From: Candidatus Marinamargulisbacteria bacterium
GTDB lineage: Bacteria > Margulisbacteria > Marinamargulisbacteria > UBA817
Direction: 5' to 3'
DNA: 32,339 bases
Assembly (NCBI GenBank): GCA_023262965.1
Contig: JALQXX010000018.1
Span: forward strand, 1 to 32,339
In this document: piece by piece, positions 16,700-24,828 of the stretch
Numbering within the stretch: the stretch's first letter is position 1
Layout: each line of letters opens with the position of its first letter
Position numbers and translations under genes: made by a program
Notes under the pieces: generated by a model
What the model saw: only the letters and a program-made list of their open reading frames with translations
The model's database searches: none
What the model was told of the DNA's origin: nothing

Positions 16700-18112
16700 A
16701 TGAAAAAAAATCATAAAAATGTTGTTGTGTTGGGAGCCGGGCCCGGGGGGTATTCGGCGGCCTTTTATTTGGCTGATCATGGGTATTCGGTTACCTTGAT
16801 TGAACAAGATGCTGTTGGTGGGGTGTGTTTGAATCGGGGCTGCATTCCATCCAAAGCCTTATTAAATGTGGCTGGACTCATTGATAAAGCCAAAAAATCG
16901 CAGGCACGTGGGGTGCAATTTTCGGCCCCGATCATTGATGTTGACGCGCTTAAAGCGTGGAAAAATGGCGTCATTGGGCAGTTGCAGTCGGGCATTCAAT
17001 CGTTAGCTCGTGCCCGTGGGGTAGAGGTCATTCAAGGTCGAGCGGCCTTTGAAGACAATCAGACCATTCGTGTTGAGTTGGACTCCGGCCAAGATTTTTT
17101 GACATTTGATTACGCCATTATTGCAACGGGATCCCGTCCAATTATTCCACCGGTTATGGATTTGGGGAATCCCCGTATTATGACGTCTACCGAGGCATTG
17201 GAATTGGCGGATATTCCCCAAACCCTGTTGGTTGTTGGTGGGGGGTATATTGGTATGGAGTTGGGAAGTGTATACGCTAGTTTGGGATCCGCGGTATCGG
17301 TTGTAGAAGCATTACCCACTATTTTGGCTGGGGCAGATACCGATTTGGTGAAGCGATTTACAGCGCATGTATCCCCCAAAATGACGGCCATGTATCTGGC
17401 ACATTCGGTAAAATCAATGGCTACCAAAGGCAAGCAAATTGAGGTCGTTATGGCCACGCCAGATGGGGATACCATCACGCATTGTTACGATAAGGTGTTG
17501 GTGAGTGTAGGACGGCGGCCCAATTCCGATAATATGTCCTTGGATAATACAACCGTTTCTTGTGATGATAAGGGGTTCGTTACGGTGAATGCGAATGGCC
17601 AAACATCGGTACCTACCATATATGCCATTGGGGATGTTGCTGGGGGCGTTCAATTGGCGCATAAGGCCACAAAAGAGGCGAAAATTGTGGCGCATCATAT
17701 TTTAAATGAGCCTAGTATCCCGTTAAAGGAGCTGGTAATTCCTGCGGTTGTGTACACCGATCCTGAAATTGCTTGGGTGGGGATTACCGAAAAAGAAGCG
17801 CGTGAGGGTAACACACCGATTCAAGTAACCACGTTTCCGTGGGCTGCGAATGGCCGATCATTGACCATGGATGCATCGGATGGAATAACCAAAATTATTG
17901 CGGATCCGGGTACGGGGCGTGTATTGGGTGTTGGGATTGTTGGCGAACATGCCGGGGATCTCATTTCAGAAGCTGCGCTTGCGGTTCAGTCCGGTATGAC
18001 GGTGGATGATTTGGCCGAAACCATTCATCCGCACCCCACATTATCGGAAACGTTAATGGAAGCAGCGGAGCATGCCTTAGGGGTGTGTACGCATCTTCCA
18101 CCTAAAAAATAA
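16700..18112 (+). CDS. lpd: Dihydrolipoamide dehydrogenase, E3
   Basis: E3 reoxidises the dihydrolipoyl groups of E2 using FAD and NAD. The FAD-binding loop is GAGPGG (residues 12-17). The redox disulfide is CLNRGC (Cys43 and Cys48) followed by IPSKALL. The NAD-binding loop is VVGGGYIGMELGSVYASLG. AIGDVAGGVQLAHKATKEA is the second FAD contact. The C-terminal active-site pair is in HPHPTLSE (His445 and Glu450). Length is 470 residues, normal for the family. Its ATG directly abuts the aceF stop. It may also serve the glycine cleavage system, since gcvP is in the same region. Confidence 0.97.
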   Translation: MKKNHKNVVVLGAGPGGYSAAFYLADHGYSVTLIEQDAVGGVCLNRGCIPSKALLNVAGLIDKAKKSQARGVQFSAPIIDVDALKAWKNGVIGQLQSGIQSLARARGVEVIQGRAAFEDNQTIRVELDSGQDFLTFDYAIIATGSRPIIPPVMDLGNPRIMTSTEALELADIPQTLLVVGGGYIGMELGSVYASLGSAVSVVEALPTILAGADTDLVKRFTAHVSPKMTAMYLAHSVKSMATKGKQIEVVMATPDGDTITHCYDKVLVSVGRRPNSDNMSLDNTTVSCDDKGFVTVNANGQTSVPTIYAIGDVAGGVQLAHKATKEAKIVAHHILNEPSIPLKELVIPAVVYTDPEIAWVGITEKEAREGNTPIQVTTFPWAANGRSLTMDASDGITKIIADPGTGRVLGVGIVGEHAGDLISEAALAVQSGMTVDDLAETIHPHPTLSETLMEAAEHALGVCTHLPPKK

Positions 18113-18129
18113 GATTGACTGATTTTTGA

Positions 18130-18151
18130 ATGGGTTTGATCGATAACCCAT
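18130..18151 (+). promoter_or_regulatory. Perfect inverted repeat just before a start codon
   Basis: ATGGGTT (18130-18136) and AACCCAT (18145-18151) form a 7-bp stem with the loop TGATCGAT. It ends 3 nt before the ATG at 18155. It may be an operator, or an RNA hairpin that blocks initiation. A TTGACT occurs upstream at 18115-18120. Confidence 0.4.
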
Positions 18152-18154
18152 ACC

Positions 18155-19396
18155 ATGAAAATTGGTATTATTATTCCCGAAGTGGGGGGGCTTTCGGCTT
18201 TGGCATTGGAATTTAAGAAGTGGTATGTTCGAATGGTATCCTTGGGGTATACGCCGTATATTTTAACCGGTCGTTCACGCGAGACCTTTACCCACACAAC
18301 GGTAATGCCCGATCTTTTTCATGAAAATTCATATAATTACAGTTTGATATCACAATTATTTGAATTGACCGATAATCATGCCGATGAATTGGATGCATTT
18401 GTTGAACAGGCCACACGAATTCAGCAGATGGTGGCGGAATGGATCAATAATCATGATGTTGCTATTATTATTATTGAACAGTTTTTTTCGGTGCCCGTGA
18501 ATATACCGGTATCATACGCCCTCTATAATTTTTTTGAAAAAAATAATTGTAAAAAAATTGTTAAACATCATGATATGTTTAAATGCGATCACGTTGCTAC
18601 GATTATACCATCGGTATTTATGCAAGAGGTATTTAAGCGGTGTTTTCCGATCAACATGCCCCAGACCTATCATGTGAGCACCAATCGGATTATTAAGCAG
18701 TATTTGCAAAAAAGCTGTGGGATTGACTCCGTGATTATTCCCTACATTATTGAACCCGATGTGGCAATACGTGCCCCGGACATAGGGGACTTAGCCCTAT
18801 CGCATGATTTTTATATGCGTCAATCAGACAATGTATTTGTTCATTTTAATGATTTAATGCCATCGTCGAGTATGGAATTGGTTATTGGTTTGTTGAACCA
18901 TATTCATGATGACCGCTTTAAAATTGTGGTGATTGGTCGAAAACATAAGGCCTACGACACGTATATTAGCGAAATAAACGAACGTGTGATTGCCCATGGA
19001 TTGCAGCAGCGGTGCCTCATTTTATTGGAAGACGATGTGTTATCCAAATCACGTTACGGCATTGATGATGTGTTTTATTTGGCGAAAGGGGTGGTATCGG
19101 TGGATATGGCGAGTGGATTTGGGCAGCCCTTGCACATGGCTATCCAACATAAATGCGGATTGTTGGTGTGTACAGAATCGCAGCTGGATTGGTTTGAACT
19201 TGCTGAGGTGGGCATTGATGCCATCCATGTGTCAAACGAGTTCAATCATGGGGATGTTATGTGCATTAACCAATCGCTATGGGATCATGTGCCCAATCGG
19301 GCTGAGGCCAACTACAATTGCATTCAATCGACGTATTCCGGAACATTTTTACGCCATGCATTAAATACATTCTTGAATCATGTTCAAACAGGGTGA
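18155..19396 (+). CDS. Glycosyltransferase-like protein (GT-B fold suspected)
   Basis: A 413-residue soluble protein that I assign only at the fold level. The N-terminus (MKIGIIIPEVGGLSALALEF followed by KKWYVRMVSLGYTPYILTG) resembles the first strand and Gly-rich loop of GT4-type glycosyltransferases. The C-terminal half has FVHFNDLM, FKIVVIGRKHK, a loop with LEDDVLSKSRYGIDDVFYLA and ASGFGQPLHMAIQHKCGLLV, equivalent to the donor-binding E-x7-E region, though the first Glu is not present. Donor and acceptor are unknown. No Shine-Dalgarno is visible; a GATAAC ends 7 nt before the ATG, and an inverted repeat covers that site. It follows lpd after 42 nt and converges on the AI-2E permease gene. 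Confidence 0.6.
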   Translation: MKIGIIIPEVGGLSALALEFKKWYVRMVSLGYTPYILTGRSRETFTHTTVMPDLFHENSYNYSLISQLFELTDNHADELDAFVEQATRIQQMVAEWINNHDVAIIIIEQFFSVPVNIPVSYALYNFFEKNNCKKIVKHHDMFKCDHVATIIPSVFMQEVFKRCFPINMPQTYHVSTNRIIKQYLQKSCGIDSVIIPYIIEPDVAIRAPDIGDLALSHDFYMRQSDNVFVHFNDLMPSSSMELVIGLLNHIHDDRFKIVVIGRKHKAYDTYISEINERVIAHGLQQRCLILLEDDVLSKSRYGIDDVFYLAKGVVSVDMASGFGQPLHMAIQHKCGLLVCTESQLDWFELAEVGIDAIHVSNEFNHGDVMCINQSLWDHVPNRAEANYNCIQSTYSGTFLRHALNTFLNHVQTG

Positions 19397-19425
19397 ATGC
19401 CTCTTGTCACACGGATAATAGGGGT

Positions 19426-20433
19426 CTAATTCGTACGATTACGTTCGAAGGAATTTAAGAATACATGAAATATTTCGGATCGATTGATCAATATTTTGAC
19501 GATAGCCGTCATTGGAACCGCCAAAAACATACCGGGAACGCCCCAAATGTATCCCCAAAACAGCAGTGATAATAAAATGACAACTGGGTGTAAGCCCAAA
19601 TTTTCACCCAATAGTTTGGGGTCTAGGATGTTTCCAATAAAAAATTGTGTTGATATAAGAAGAATCATAATAAATATGAAGGGAAGGCTAAACCCAAACT
19701 TTAAAAATATGATGGGAACAGTGGCGAGAACAACAATAATGGATCCGATATTGGGAATAAAATTTAGAAAAAATGTGAGTGTTGCTAACAGCAATGCCAC
19801 TTCAACATCAAACACAAATAGAATAATAAACGATATGAGACCGGTTAAAAATGATGTGAAAAATTTGGTGGCAATGTAGCGGGTAATTTTGGATTCTACT
19901 TCATCATCAATAATCCGGCTAGCGGTTTCGGATTTTTCGCCAATCGCAATAAACAATAAAAAAATAAGCACCAAAACAATATTGCTGATAATATTTACAA
20001 CACTTCCCGATAAATAGCTAATCCAATCCAATATGGGCAGATCTCGCAAAAATTGCTCAATAATTGTAAAGTCTAATGCAATATTAAATCGATTTAGCAG
20101 TTCAGAGTTGGAAATATAATCAATTAGTAAAAATAAATTTTTGTAGTACAGCTTTCCGTTGCGAATTAAGCTTCGAATAGAGATCCCCAATAACAGGATT
20201 ACGCCAGTAAAAACGGCGGACAGACAAGTAAAGGTAACAAAAAGGGCGATGGCTCGGGGAAATCGGCAGCGATTTATTTGCCAGCGAATGGTGGGGGCAA
20301 TTATAAAATACAAAAATATTGAGAACACAAAAGGAACCAAGATGGTTTTCATTGAATACAAAGCAAACGTTAGACCAATTAGCGTTAGCGTGACTAAACT
20401 GGCCGGGACAATGTTGTCGCGAAGAGGTGTCAT
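19426..20433 (-). CDS. AI-2E family transporter (PerM-like permease)
   Basis: An integral inner-membrane protein of 335 residues with about seven or eight hydrophobic segments: two at the N-terminus (ASLVTLTLIGLTFALYSM and ILVPFVFSIFLYFIIAP), one near residue 65, one near 155, and a cluster from 190 to the end. The late motif FFLNFIPNIGSIIVVLATVP is the signature of the AI-2E/PerM family. The family name comes from one member linked to autoinducer-2 export; others work as Na+/H+ antiporters or are uncharacterised, so the substrate here is unknown. The start has an upstream TTGACA and no strong Shine-Dalgarno. The gene is convergent with the glycosyltransferase gene, 29 nt apart. Confidence 0.9.
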   Translation of the reverse strand: MTPLRDNIVPASLVTLTLIGLTFALYSMKTILVPFVFSIFLYFIIAPTIRWQINRCRFPRAIALFVTFTCLSAVFTGVILLLGISIRSLIRNGKLYYKNLFLLIDYISNSELLNRFNIALDFTIIEQFLRDLPILDWISYLSGSVVNIISNIVLVLIFLLFIAIGEKSETASRIIDDEVESKITRYIATKFFTSFLTGLISFIILFVFDVEVALLLATLTFFLNFIPNIGSIIVVLATVPIIFLKFGFSLPFIFIMILLISTQFFIGNILDPKLLGENLGLHPVVILLSLLFWGYIWGVPGMFLAVPMTAIVKILINRSEIFHVFLNSFERNRTN

Positions 20434-20444
20434 TTTATGATGCT

Positions 20445-20474
20445 ATTTTGGGGCATGTGTTGGGGTGTTGTCAA
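20445..20474 (-). promoter_or_regulatory. Promoter of the AI-2E permease gene
   Basis: On the minus strand a perfect TTGACA (20469-20474) and CAAAAT (20445-20450) are 18 nt apart. The -10 ends 11 nt before the ATG at 20433, so the leader would be only about 4-5 nt. Confidence 0.5.
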
Positions 20475-20684
20475 TAGCAAATAGACATTAAGGACGGTGT
20501 TGGCTCGCGACGTGCGATTTTACATACAACCCATGTCATAAGCACGCGATGTTGATTCGGCAATTGGTCATTGCCCGTTCCAAATAACAAAAATCATATC
20601 GCAGTTATGTCTATATGCCTTTTAATTTGATTGTTAATTTGTATTCCTCTGGTGACTACGCTTTCAAGAAAAAAAAATTGAAAT
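20475..20684. other. Gene-free stretch with inverted repeats
   Basis: No coding frame or known RNA was recognised here. It holds CGTGC/GCACG (20511-20515 and 20542-20546) and a short hairpin GGCAAT/ATTGCC (20559-20564 and 20570-20575). A run of nine A (T on the minus strand, 20669-20677) lies just downstream of tRNA-Asn and may help end its transcription. Confidence 0.4.
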
Positions 20685-20760
20685 TGGCTCCCCCGGTAAG
20701 ACTCGAACTTACGACCCAGCGGTTAACAGCCGCTTGCTCTGCCAACTGAGCTACAGGGGA
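20685..20760 (-). tRNA. tRNA-Asn, anticodon GTT
   Basis: On the minus strand the anticodon stem AGCGG/CCGCT encloses CTGTTAA, giving anticodon GTT. The acceptor TCCCCTG pairs with CGGGGGA, with discriminator G73 and encoded CCA. The D arm (AGCTCAGTTGGCAGAGC) and T arm (AAGTTCGAGTCTT) are standard. T-rich DNA follows the 3' end. Confidence 0.96.
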
Positions 20761-20774
20761 ATGGCCATGTATTC

Positions 20775-20803
20775 ATTGTAAAAATCCTTTCTAAATAAAT
20801 CAA
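20775..20803 (-). promoter_or_regulatory. Promoter of tRNA-Asn
   Basis: TTGATT (20798-20803, minus strand) and TACAAT (20775-20780) are 17 nt apart. The -10 ends 14 nt before the tRNA 5' end. Both hexamers and the spacing are close to the sigma-70 consensus. Confidence 0.6.
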
Positions 20804-20896
20804 GGCTCAATCGGTGTTATTTTTTGATCGATGTTTAAAAGTAGTGGTGTGTTTGGGACAATTATTTTGGTATAGTTAAAAGCGGAGGTTTGTTTA

Positions 20897-21280
20897 ATGA
20901 GTAAAAATATGATGATCGGGTATGGGGTTGGTTTTCTGGTATTGACTGTTTTTGGGGTGTATTATTACCAGGATGTTTTGTTTTCGCCTAAGAAACCCGC
21001 GGTAGCGGTTGTGGAACAAACGGTGGAACGAACATTTAATATTGATGGAATGTATTGTGAAGGGTGTCCGACAAAGGTGCAAAAATCAGTAGCTAAAATA
21101 CCGGGCGTTGTGGCCGTTACTGTCGATGCGACCAGCAAAGAAATGGTGGTTCAATACGATGTCAATAATGAAAACGTGCAAAAAACGTTGGCCGTTGTAA
21201 AAGAATTGGGGTATACACCGGGGCTTAAGAGTAAATCCGGTAAGTTGCAAGTTTTGGATTTTAACGTCACGTTTAAGTAA
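20897..21280 (+). CDS. Membrane-anchored heavy-metal-associated (HMA) domain protein
   Basis: The 127-residue protein has one N-terminal membrane segment (MMIGYGVGFLVLTVFGVYYY), a short linker and an HMA ferredoxin-like domain from about residue 45. The metal-binding loop is GMYCEGCPTKVQKSV with a CxxC pair. The remainder follows the MerP/CopZ pattern (IPGVVAVTVDATSKEMVVQY, then a VKELGYTPG helix-turn). The anchor would hold the domain at the outer face of the inner membrane. The likely ligand is a soft metal such as Cu(I), Zn or Hg(II); which one cannot be told. GCGGAGGT precedes the ATG, with TATAGT at 20871-20876 as possible -10. The antiporter gene begins 2 nt after the stop, so they are coupled. 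Confidence 0.85.
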   Translation: MSKNMMIGYGVGFLVLTVFGVYYYQDVLFSPKKPAVAVVEQTVERTFNIDGMYCEGCPTKVQKSVAKIPGVVAVTVDATSKEMVVQYDVNNENVQKTLAVVKELGYTPGLKSKSGKLQVLDFNVTFK

Positions 21281-21282
21281 GT

Positions 21283-23124
21283 ATGAGTCCGTTTATTATC
21301 TCGTTGGGATTAATTCCCATACTCGGGATTTTTGGGCAGTGGTTGGCGTGGCGAATTCGGTTGCCATCCATTGTTGTATTGTTGGTCATGGGGTTTTTGG
21401 CAGGGCCGGGATTGTCTCTAATTGATGCGGATGCTGTTTTTGGGGATTCGCTGTACCCGTTTGTGTCGCTGTTGGTGAGTATTATTGTGTTTGAGGGGGG
21501 GCTTAGTTTACGTATTCGGGATTTGAAGCATATCGGTGCGCCGTTGTTTCGATTGGTTATACTGGCGCCTTTTTTGACTATTGGGATGATGTATGTGTTC
21601 ACGCATTATATCGTGGGGCTATCGCCATCGTTGTCGATTATGTTCTCGGCATTAATGGTGATTACAGGGCCGACGGTGATTATTCCATTATTGCGGCACA
21701 TCAATGTGGGGCCACAATTGTCGGCATTGATTCGATGGGAGGGTATTTTAATTGCGCCGATTGGCACCTTTATTATTGTCTTGGTGTATCAGTCCGTATT
21801 TGTATCAACGGAGCATGTGCTGGTGTTAACGCTCATGTTATTGGTTAAAATTATGCTTGTGGCCTTTGGTTTAAGCAGTGCCGGGGCCCTGTTGATTGTG
21901 ACTTTATTTAAGCGTCAGTGGGTGCCGGATTTTTTACAAGAGTTGGTGACACTGGTGATGGTACTGGGGATGTTTTTGGTGTCCAATGCGATTCAGCAGG
22001 ATTCGGGAGTGTTAACGGTGGTGGTTTTGGGCATTATTTTGGCCAATCAGCAACAGGTGTCCTTGCAGCACATCAAAGTATTTAAAGAGAATCTCCGTAT
22101 TTTATCGATATCGACATTATTTATTGTATTATCATCGCGATTGAATGTGGGGGATGTGGTGGCACTTTTGGATGTTCGGCATGGTCTATACGTGGTGGGG
22201 TTAATTACCGTTGTTCGGCCAGTGGCGACACTGGTAGCGTTATGGGGGTCGTCGCTGGGGATTAAGGAGCGAGCGGTTATGGCCTGGGTGGCGCCGCGAG
22301 GGATTGTTACGGCATCGATCGCATCGTTATTTGCGTTACGATTGGTGGGGTTGGGTGTGCCGGATGCGGAGGCATTGGTTCCGTTGACATTTTTGGTGTT
22401 GATTGCGACGGTTATGGTATATGGGTTCACATTAAATCCATTTATACGATGGTTGTCGTTGGAAAATAGTCGGGTGTCGGGTGTGTTGGTGGTGGGGGGC
22501 AATCCGTTTGCGGTGGCGGTTGCGCGATTGTTAAATAGGTTGCCGCATTTTGCGACAACGGTGGTGGATTTAAATCGGGATTATGTGCAGTGTGCCCGTA
22601 TTGAGGGGGTGCAGGCCATACACGGCTCGGTGTTTTCGTCACGTGTTGTGGAGGACATGCATTTGGGTTTATTTCGCGATATGATTGCGTTAACCGATAA
22701 CGATGAATTGAATTCATTGGCCTGTATTCGATACGATGGGGTAATTGGTTCGGAGCATGTATTTCGTATCCCGCCGGCGCATATGAATGCGGGGCAGACG
22801 GACGGCATCAAAAAAATGGGTACGGGCCAGATGCTCATGGCGGACGATTTTTATCATGTATCCAGTGTCTTTTCAAATACACAGCATATGGCATGGCGGG
22901 AAGTGGATACGGATATGAGTATGGACGATTTTGCGACGTTGGTAGGGTATCCATTTGTGCTGATTTTGGGGGTTTCGAATAATGGGGCGCTACGTTCTGC
23001 GAAGGGAGTGACCCAGGTAAAGGCGGGGGATATGTGGGCTGTTTTGAAGACGGGAGGATTGGCAAATACAACCAGTGCAAAAACAACAAATAATGACAAT
23101 TCAGACCAAATGAATTTAAATTAA
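21283..23124 (+). CDS. CPA1-type cation:proton antiporter with C-terminal RCK (TrkA-N) domain
   Basis: An inner-membrane protein of 613 residues. About twelve hydrophobic segments fill residues 1-390, with LPSIVVLLVMGFLAGPG, IIVFEGGLSLR, ITGPTVIIPLLRHINVGP and MAWVAPRGIVTASIA, all typical of the NhaP-like group. A Rossmann nucleotide-binding RCK domain follows from about residue 405 (VLVVGGNPFAVAVARLLNRL, VVDLNRDYV, ALTDNDELNSLA). Where relatives read WEGI[VL]IDPIGA, this protein has WEGILIAPIGT (GCG codon): the membrane Asp thought to carry the ion is Ala. Transport may be altered or lost. The C-terminal ~20 residues are low-complexity Asn/Thr/Ser. It is coupled to the HMA protein upstream. 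The start is the ATG 2 nt after that gene's stop. Confidence 0.9.
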   Translation: MSPFIISLGLIPILGIFGQWLAWRIRLPSIVVLLVMGFLAGPGLSLIDADAVFGDSLYPFVSLLVSIIVFEGGLSLRIRDLKHIGAPLFRLVILAPFLTIGMMYVFTHYIVGLSPSLSIMFSALMVITGPTVIIPLLRHINVGPQLSALIRWEGILIAPIGTFIIVLVYQSVFVSTEHVLVLTLMLLVKIMLVAFGLSSAGALLIVTLFKRQWVPDFLQELVTLVMVLGMFLVSNAIQQDSGVLTVVVLGIILANQQQVSLQHIKVFKENLRILSISTLFIVLSSRLNVGDVVALLDVRHGLYVVGLITVVRPVATLVALWGSSLGIKERAVMAWVAPRGIVTASIASLFALRLVGLGVPDAEALVPLTFLVLIATVMVYGFTLNPFIRWLSLENSRVSGVLVVGGNPFAVAVARLLNRLPHFATTVVDLNRDYVQCARIEGVQAIHGSVFSSRVVEDMHLGLFRDMIALTDNDELNSLACIRYDGVIGSEHVFRIPPAHMNAGQTDGIKKMGTGQMLMADDFYHVSSVFSNTQHMAWREVDTDMSMDDFATLVGYPFVLILGVSNNGALRSAKGVTQVKAGDMWAVLKTGGLANTTSAKTTNNDNSDQMNLN

Positions 23125-23182
23125 TGAAGTCAGGGGGGGGGTAAAGTAAACAAAAAGCGAAGTCCCTGGATTTTTTTTGAGT

Positions 23183-23250
23183 GAAATTTTTTGAATTGAA
23201 CTCAGGCATAGTAGTTCTGCTACAGGCCTGAGTTCAATTCAAAAAATTTC
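23183..23250. terminator. Perfect 25-bp hairpin between convergent genes, putative bidirectional terminator
   Basis: Arms at 23183-23207 and 23226-23250 are perfectly complementary over 25 bp. The 18-nt loop itself holds GTAG/CTAC. A run of eight T (23171-23178) precedes it and a run of six A (23254-23259) follows, so either strand gives a hairpin next to T-rich sequence. It separates the antiporter gene (plus) from tRNA-Glu (minus). An additional weak GC hairpin with CAGGG/CCCTG and T8 lies at 23131-23178. Confidence 0.6.
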
Positions 23251-23259
23251 GCCAAAAAA

Positions 23260-23334
23260 TGGTAGTCCCACGGGGAATCGAACCCCGGTTGCCAGGATGA
23301 AAACCTGGTGTCCTAACCACTAGACGATGGGACC
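23260..23334 (-). tRNA. tRNA-Glu, anticodon TTC
   Basis: On the minus strand the anticodon stem CCAGG/CCTGG encloses TTTTCAT, giving anticodon TTC. T arm CGGGG/CCCCG with TTCGATT is standard. The acceptor GGTCCCA pairs with TGGGACT, so the first pair is G1.U72, with A73 and encoded CCA. Confidence 0.95.
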
Positions 23335-23352
23335 AATCAACCAATCAAGTTT

Positions 23353-23381
23353 ATATTAGTCACTTTTTCCCAGATTGTCCA
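23353..23381 (-). promoter_or_regulatory. Promoter of tRNA-Glu
   Basis: On the minus strand TGGACA (23376-23381) and TAATAT (23353-23358) are 17 nt apart. The -10 ends 18 nt before the tRNA 5' end. It lies in the short gap after the RlmD gene, giving the tRNA its own start. Confidence 0.5.
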
Positions 23382-23402
23382 GACATTTTTCGCAGGTTGA
23401 TG

Positions 23403-24725
23403 CTAGGCATAACGCAGCACCGCAATGGCTTCAATATGAGAGGTATGGCAAAACATATCCACGCCTTGAATGGTTTCAAGGTGATAGCCGCCTTGGCACA
23501 GATGGCGTAAATCCCGACCCAGGGTATCGGCACAACATGATATGTAAATAATGTTGGGTACGGGGCGCTGAATTAGTGCATCCAACACCAATGCGGAACA
23601 CCCTTTGCGTGGGGGGTCTAGAATCACCGTTTGAATACCCGAATCCCGATCGCCTGTAATATAGGTGGCCACATCCGCACATATAAACGTTGGTGACACC
23701 CCATTTTGCAGGGCATTTTCACGGGCATTCGCAATGGAATCGGGGTTATTGTCCACCCCAACAACCCGCGATACTCGCTTGGCGATTAAGCAGGTCAATA
23801 TGCCTGTTCCGCAATACAAATCTGCAACAGGATCTTGGGGGGCAATGTGGTCCAACACCCAACCGTATAATCGATCCACCAACCGATAATTCGCCTGCAT
23901 AAACGATCGTGGTGATACCGAACATCGTATTGTTCCCACGCAATCCGTAATTGTTTCCCGCCCCCATACCAAGTCCAGGGACGCCCCCAATACCGCATCA
24001 CTGGATTCGCTTGCCTGTATGGATGTGTAAATACTGGTCATTCCGGAAATGCCTGAGAGTGCATCACAAAATGCGGTCGTGTTGAAGGGGGTGGCCGTGG
24101 TTAAAATGACCATCAGCTCGTTGGTTGCCGCTGCGTATCGAATGGTGACGTAGCGCAACACCCCCACCCCTGTTTTTTCGTTAAATATCGGTGCCCCATG
24201 GTTTTGATGCCAGGCATGAATCCCTGCAATAACCGCATTCATTGCATCGGGCAACATGACACAAGCATTTAGGGGAATCACCCGATGGGATCGTGCCGCA
24301 TATAACCCCAATTGCCCCGTAACCCCATCAAATGCACATTGAATTTTATTGCGTGTTTGATACGGATTCTCGCAAGAAATCATAGCGGCTATAAACGGCA
24401 ATGATACATATCGCGATAATCGCTCGCGTAATACCCCTGCTTTAAACGTTAATTGCGATTCGTACCGTTGGTGCTGTAGCTGACACCCCCCACACCGATC
24501 CGAAACGCCACACAAGGGCGTCACCCGATCCGGTCCCTCGGTCAATAATTTTAGAAGCTTGCCGTAATATCGGCGCTTTTCACATTTCACAATGCGGCAT
24601 TCAATCGTATCGCCCACCACCGTATTGGCAACGTAAACCGGCATCCCATGCACCATCATTACCCCATCGCCGTTTTTTCCCTGTGCAATAACGGTCCCTA
24701 TACATACATCGTTTTTTTGAGCCAT
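23403..24725 (-). CDS. rlmD: 23S rRNA (uracil-5-)-methyltransferase, RlmD/RumA family
   Basis: This enzyme methylates C5 of a uridine in 23S rRNA (U1939 in E. coli RlmD) with SAM. An N-terminal TRAM domain (GTVIAQGKNGDGVMMVHGMP) is followed by the [4Fe-4S] ligands CGVSDRCGGCQLQH and a later Cys in LNACVMLP. The methyltransferase domain has VADLYCGTGILTCLIAKRV, VILDPPRKGCSALVLDAL and the catalytic Cys in YISCCADTLGRDL. I chose ATG 24725 (440 residues, normal length) because a -10 ends 9 nt upstream and MAQKNDVCIG leads directly into TRAM. The open frame extends 24 codons further but runs through the promoter. RlmC/TrmA-type or RlmCD specificity cannot be excluded. Confidence 0.92.
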   Translation of the reverse strand: MAQKNDVCIGTVIAQGKNGDGVMMVHGMPVYVANTVVGDTIECRIVKCEKRRYYGKLLKLLTEGPDRVTPLCGVSDRCGGCQLQHQRYESQLTFKAGVLRERLSRYVSLPFIAAMISCENPYQTRNKIQCAFDGVTGQLGLYAARSHRVIPLNACVMLPDAMNAVIAGIHAWHQNHGAPIFNEKTGVGVLRYVTIRYAAATNELMVILTTATPFNTTAFCDALSGISGMTSIYTSIQASESSDAVLGASLDLVWGRETITDCVGTIRCSVSPRSFMQANYRLVDRLYGWVLDHIAPQDPVADLYCGTGILTCLIAKRVSRVVGVDNNPDSIANARENALQNGVSPTFICADVATYITGDRDSGIQTVILDPPRKGCSALVLDALIQRPVPNIIYISCCADTLGRDLRHLCQGGYHLETIQGVDMFCHTSHIEAIAVLRYA

Positions 24726-24734
24726 GACTCGTTT

Positions 24735-24763
24735 AGTATAATACATGTTGATTGACAGGTCAC
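24735..24763 (-). promoter_or_regulatory. Promoter of rlmD, leaderless type
   Basis: On the minus strand GTGACC (24758-24763) and TATACT (24735-24740) are 17 nt apart. The -10 ends 9 nt before the ATG at 24725. Its -35 is immediately next to the -35 of the divergent promoter for the BI-1 gene. Confidence 0.5.
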
Positions 24764-24781
24764 TTTCACGTTTACTATAAT
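24752..24781 (+). promoter_or_regulatory. Consensus promoter of the BI-1/YccA gene
   Basis: TTGACA (24752-24757) and TATAAT (24776-24781) are both perfect consensus hexamers, 18 nt apart. The message has a leader of about 40 nt with GGAGGT before the ATG at 24829. It is arranged back to back with the rlmD promoter. Confidence 0.8.
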
Positions 24782-24828
24782 AATGCCCATGAGACAATCA
24801 AAAAAATGTAGTATGGAGGTCAATTGTT

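Noticed and set aside
24726-24797. N-terminal extension of rlmD up to 24797
   Set aside because: The extra 24 codons cover a promoter and have no family counterpart; ATG 24725 gives the normal length.
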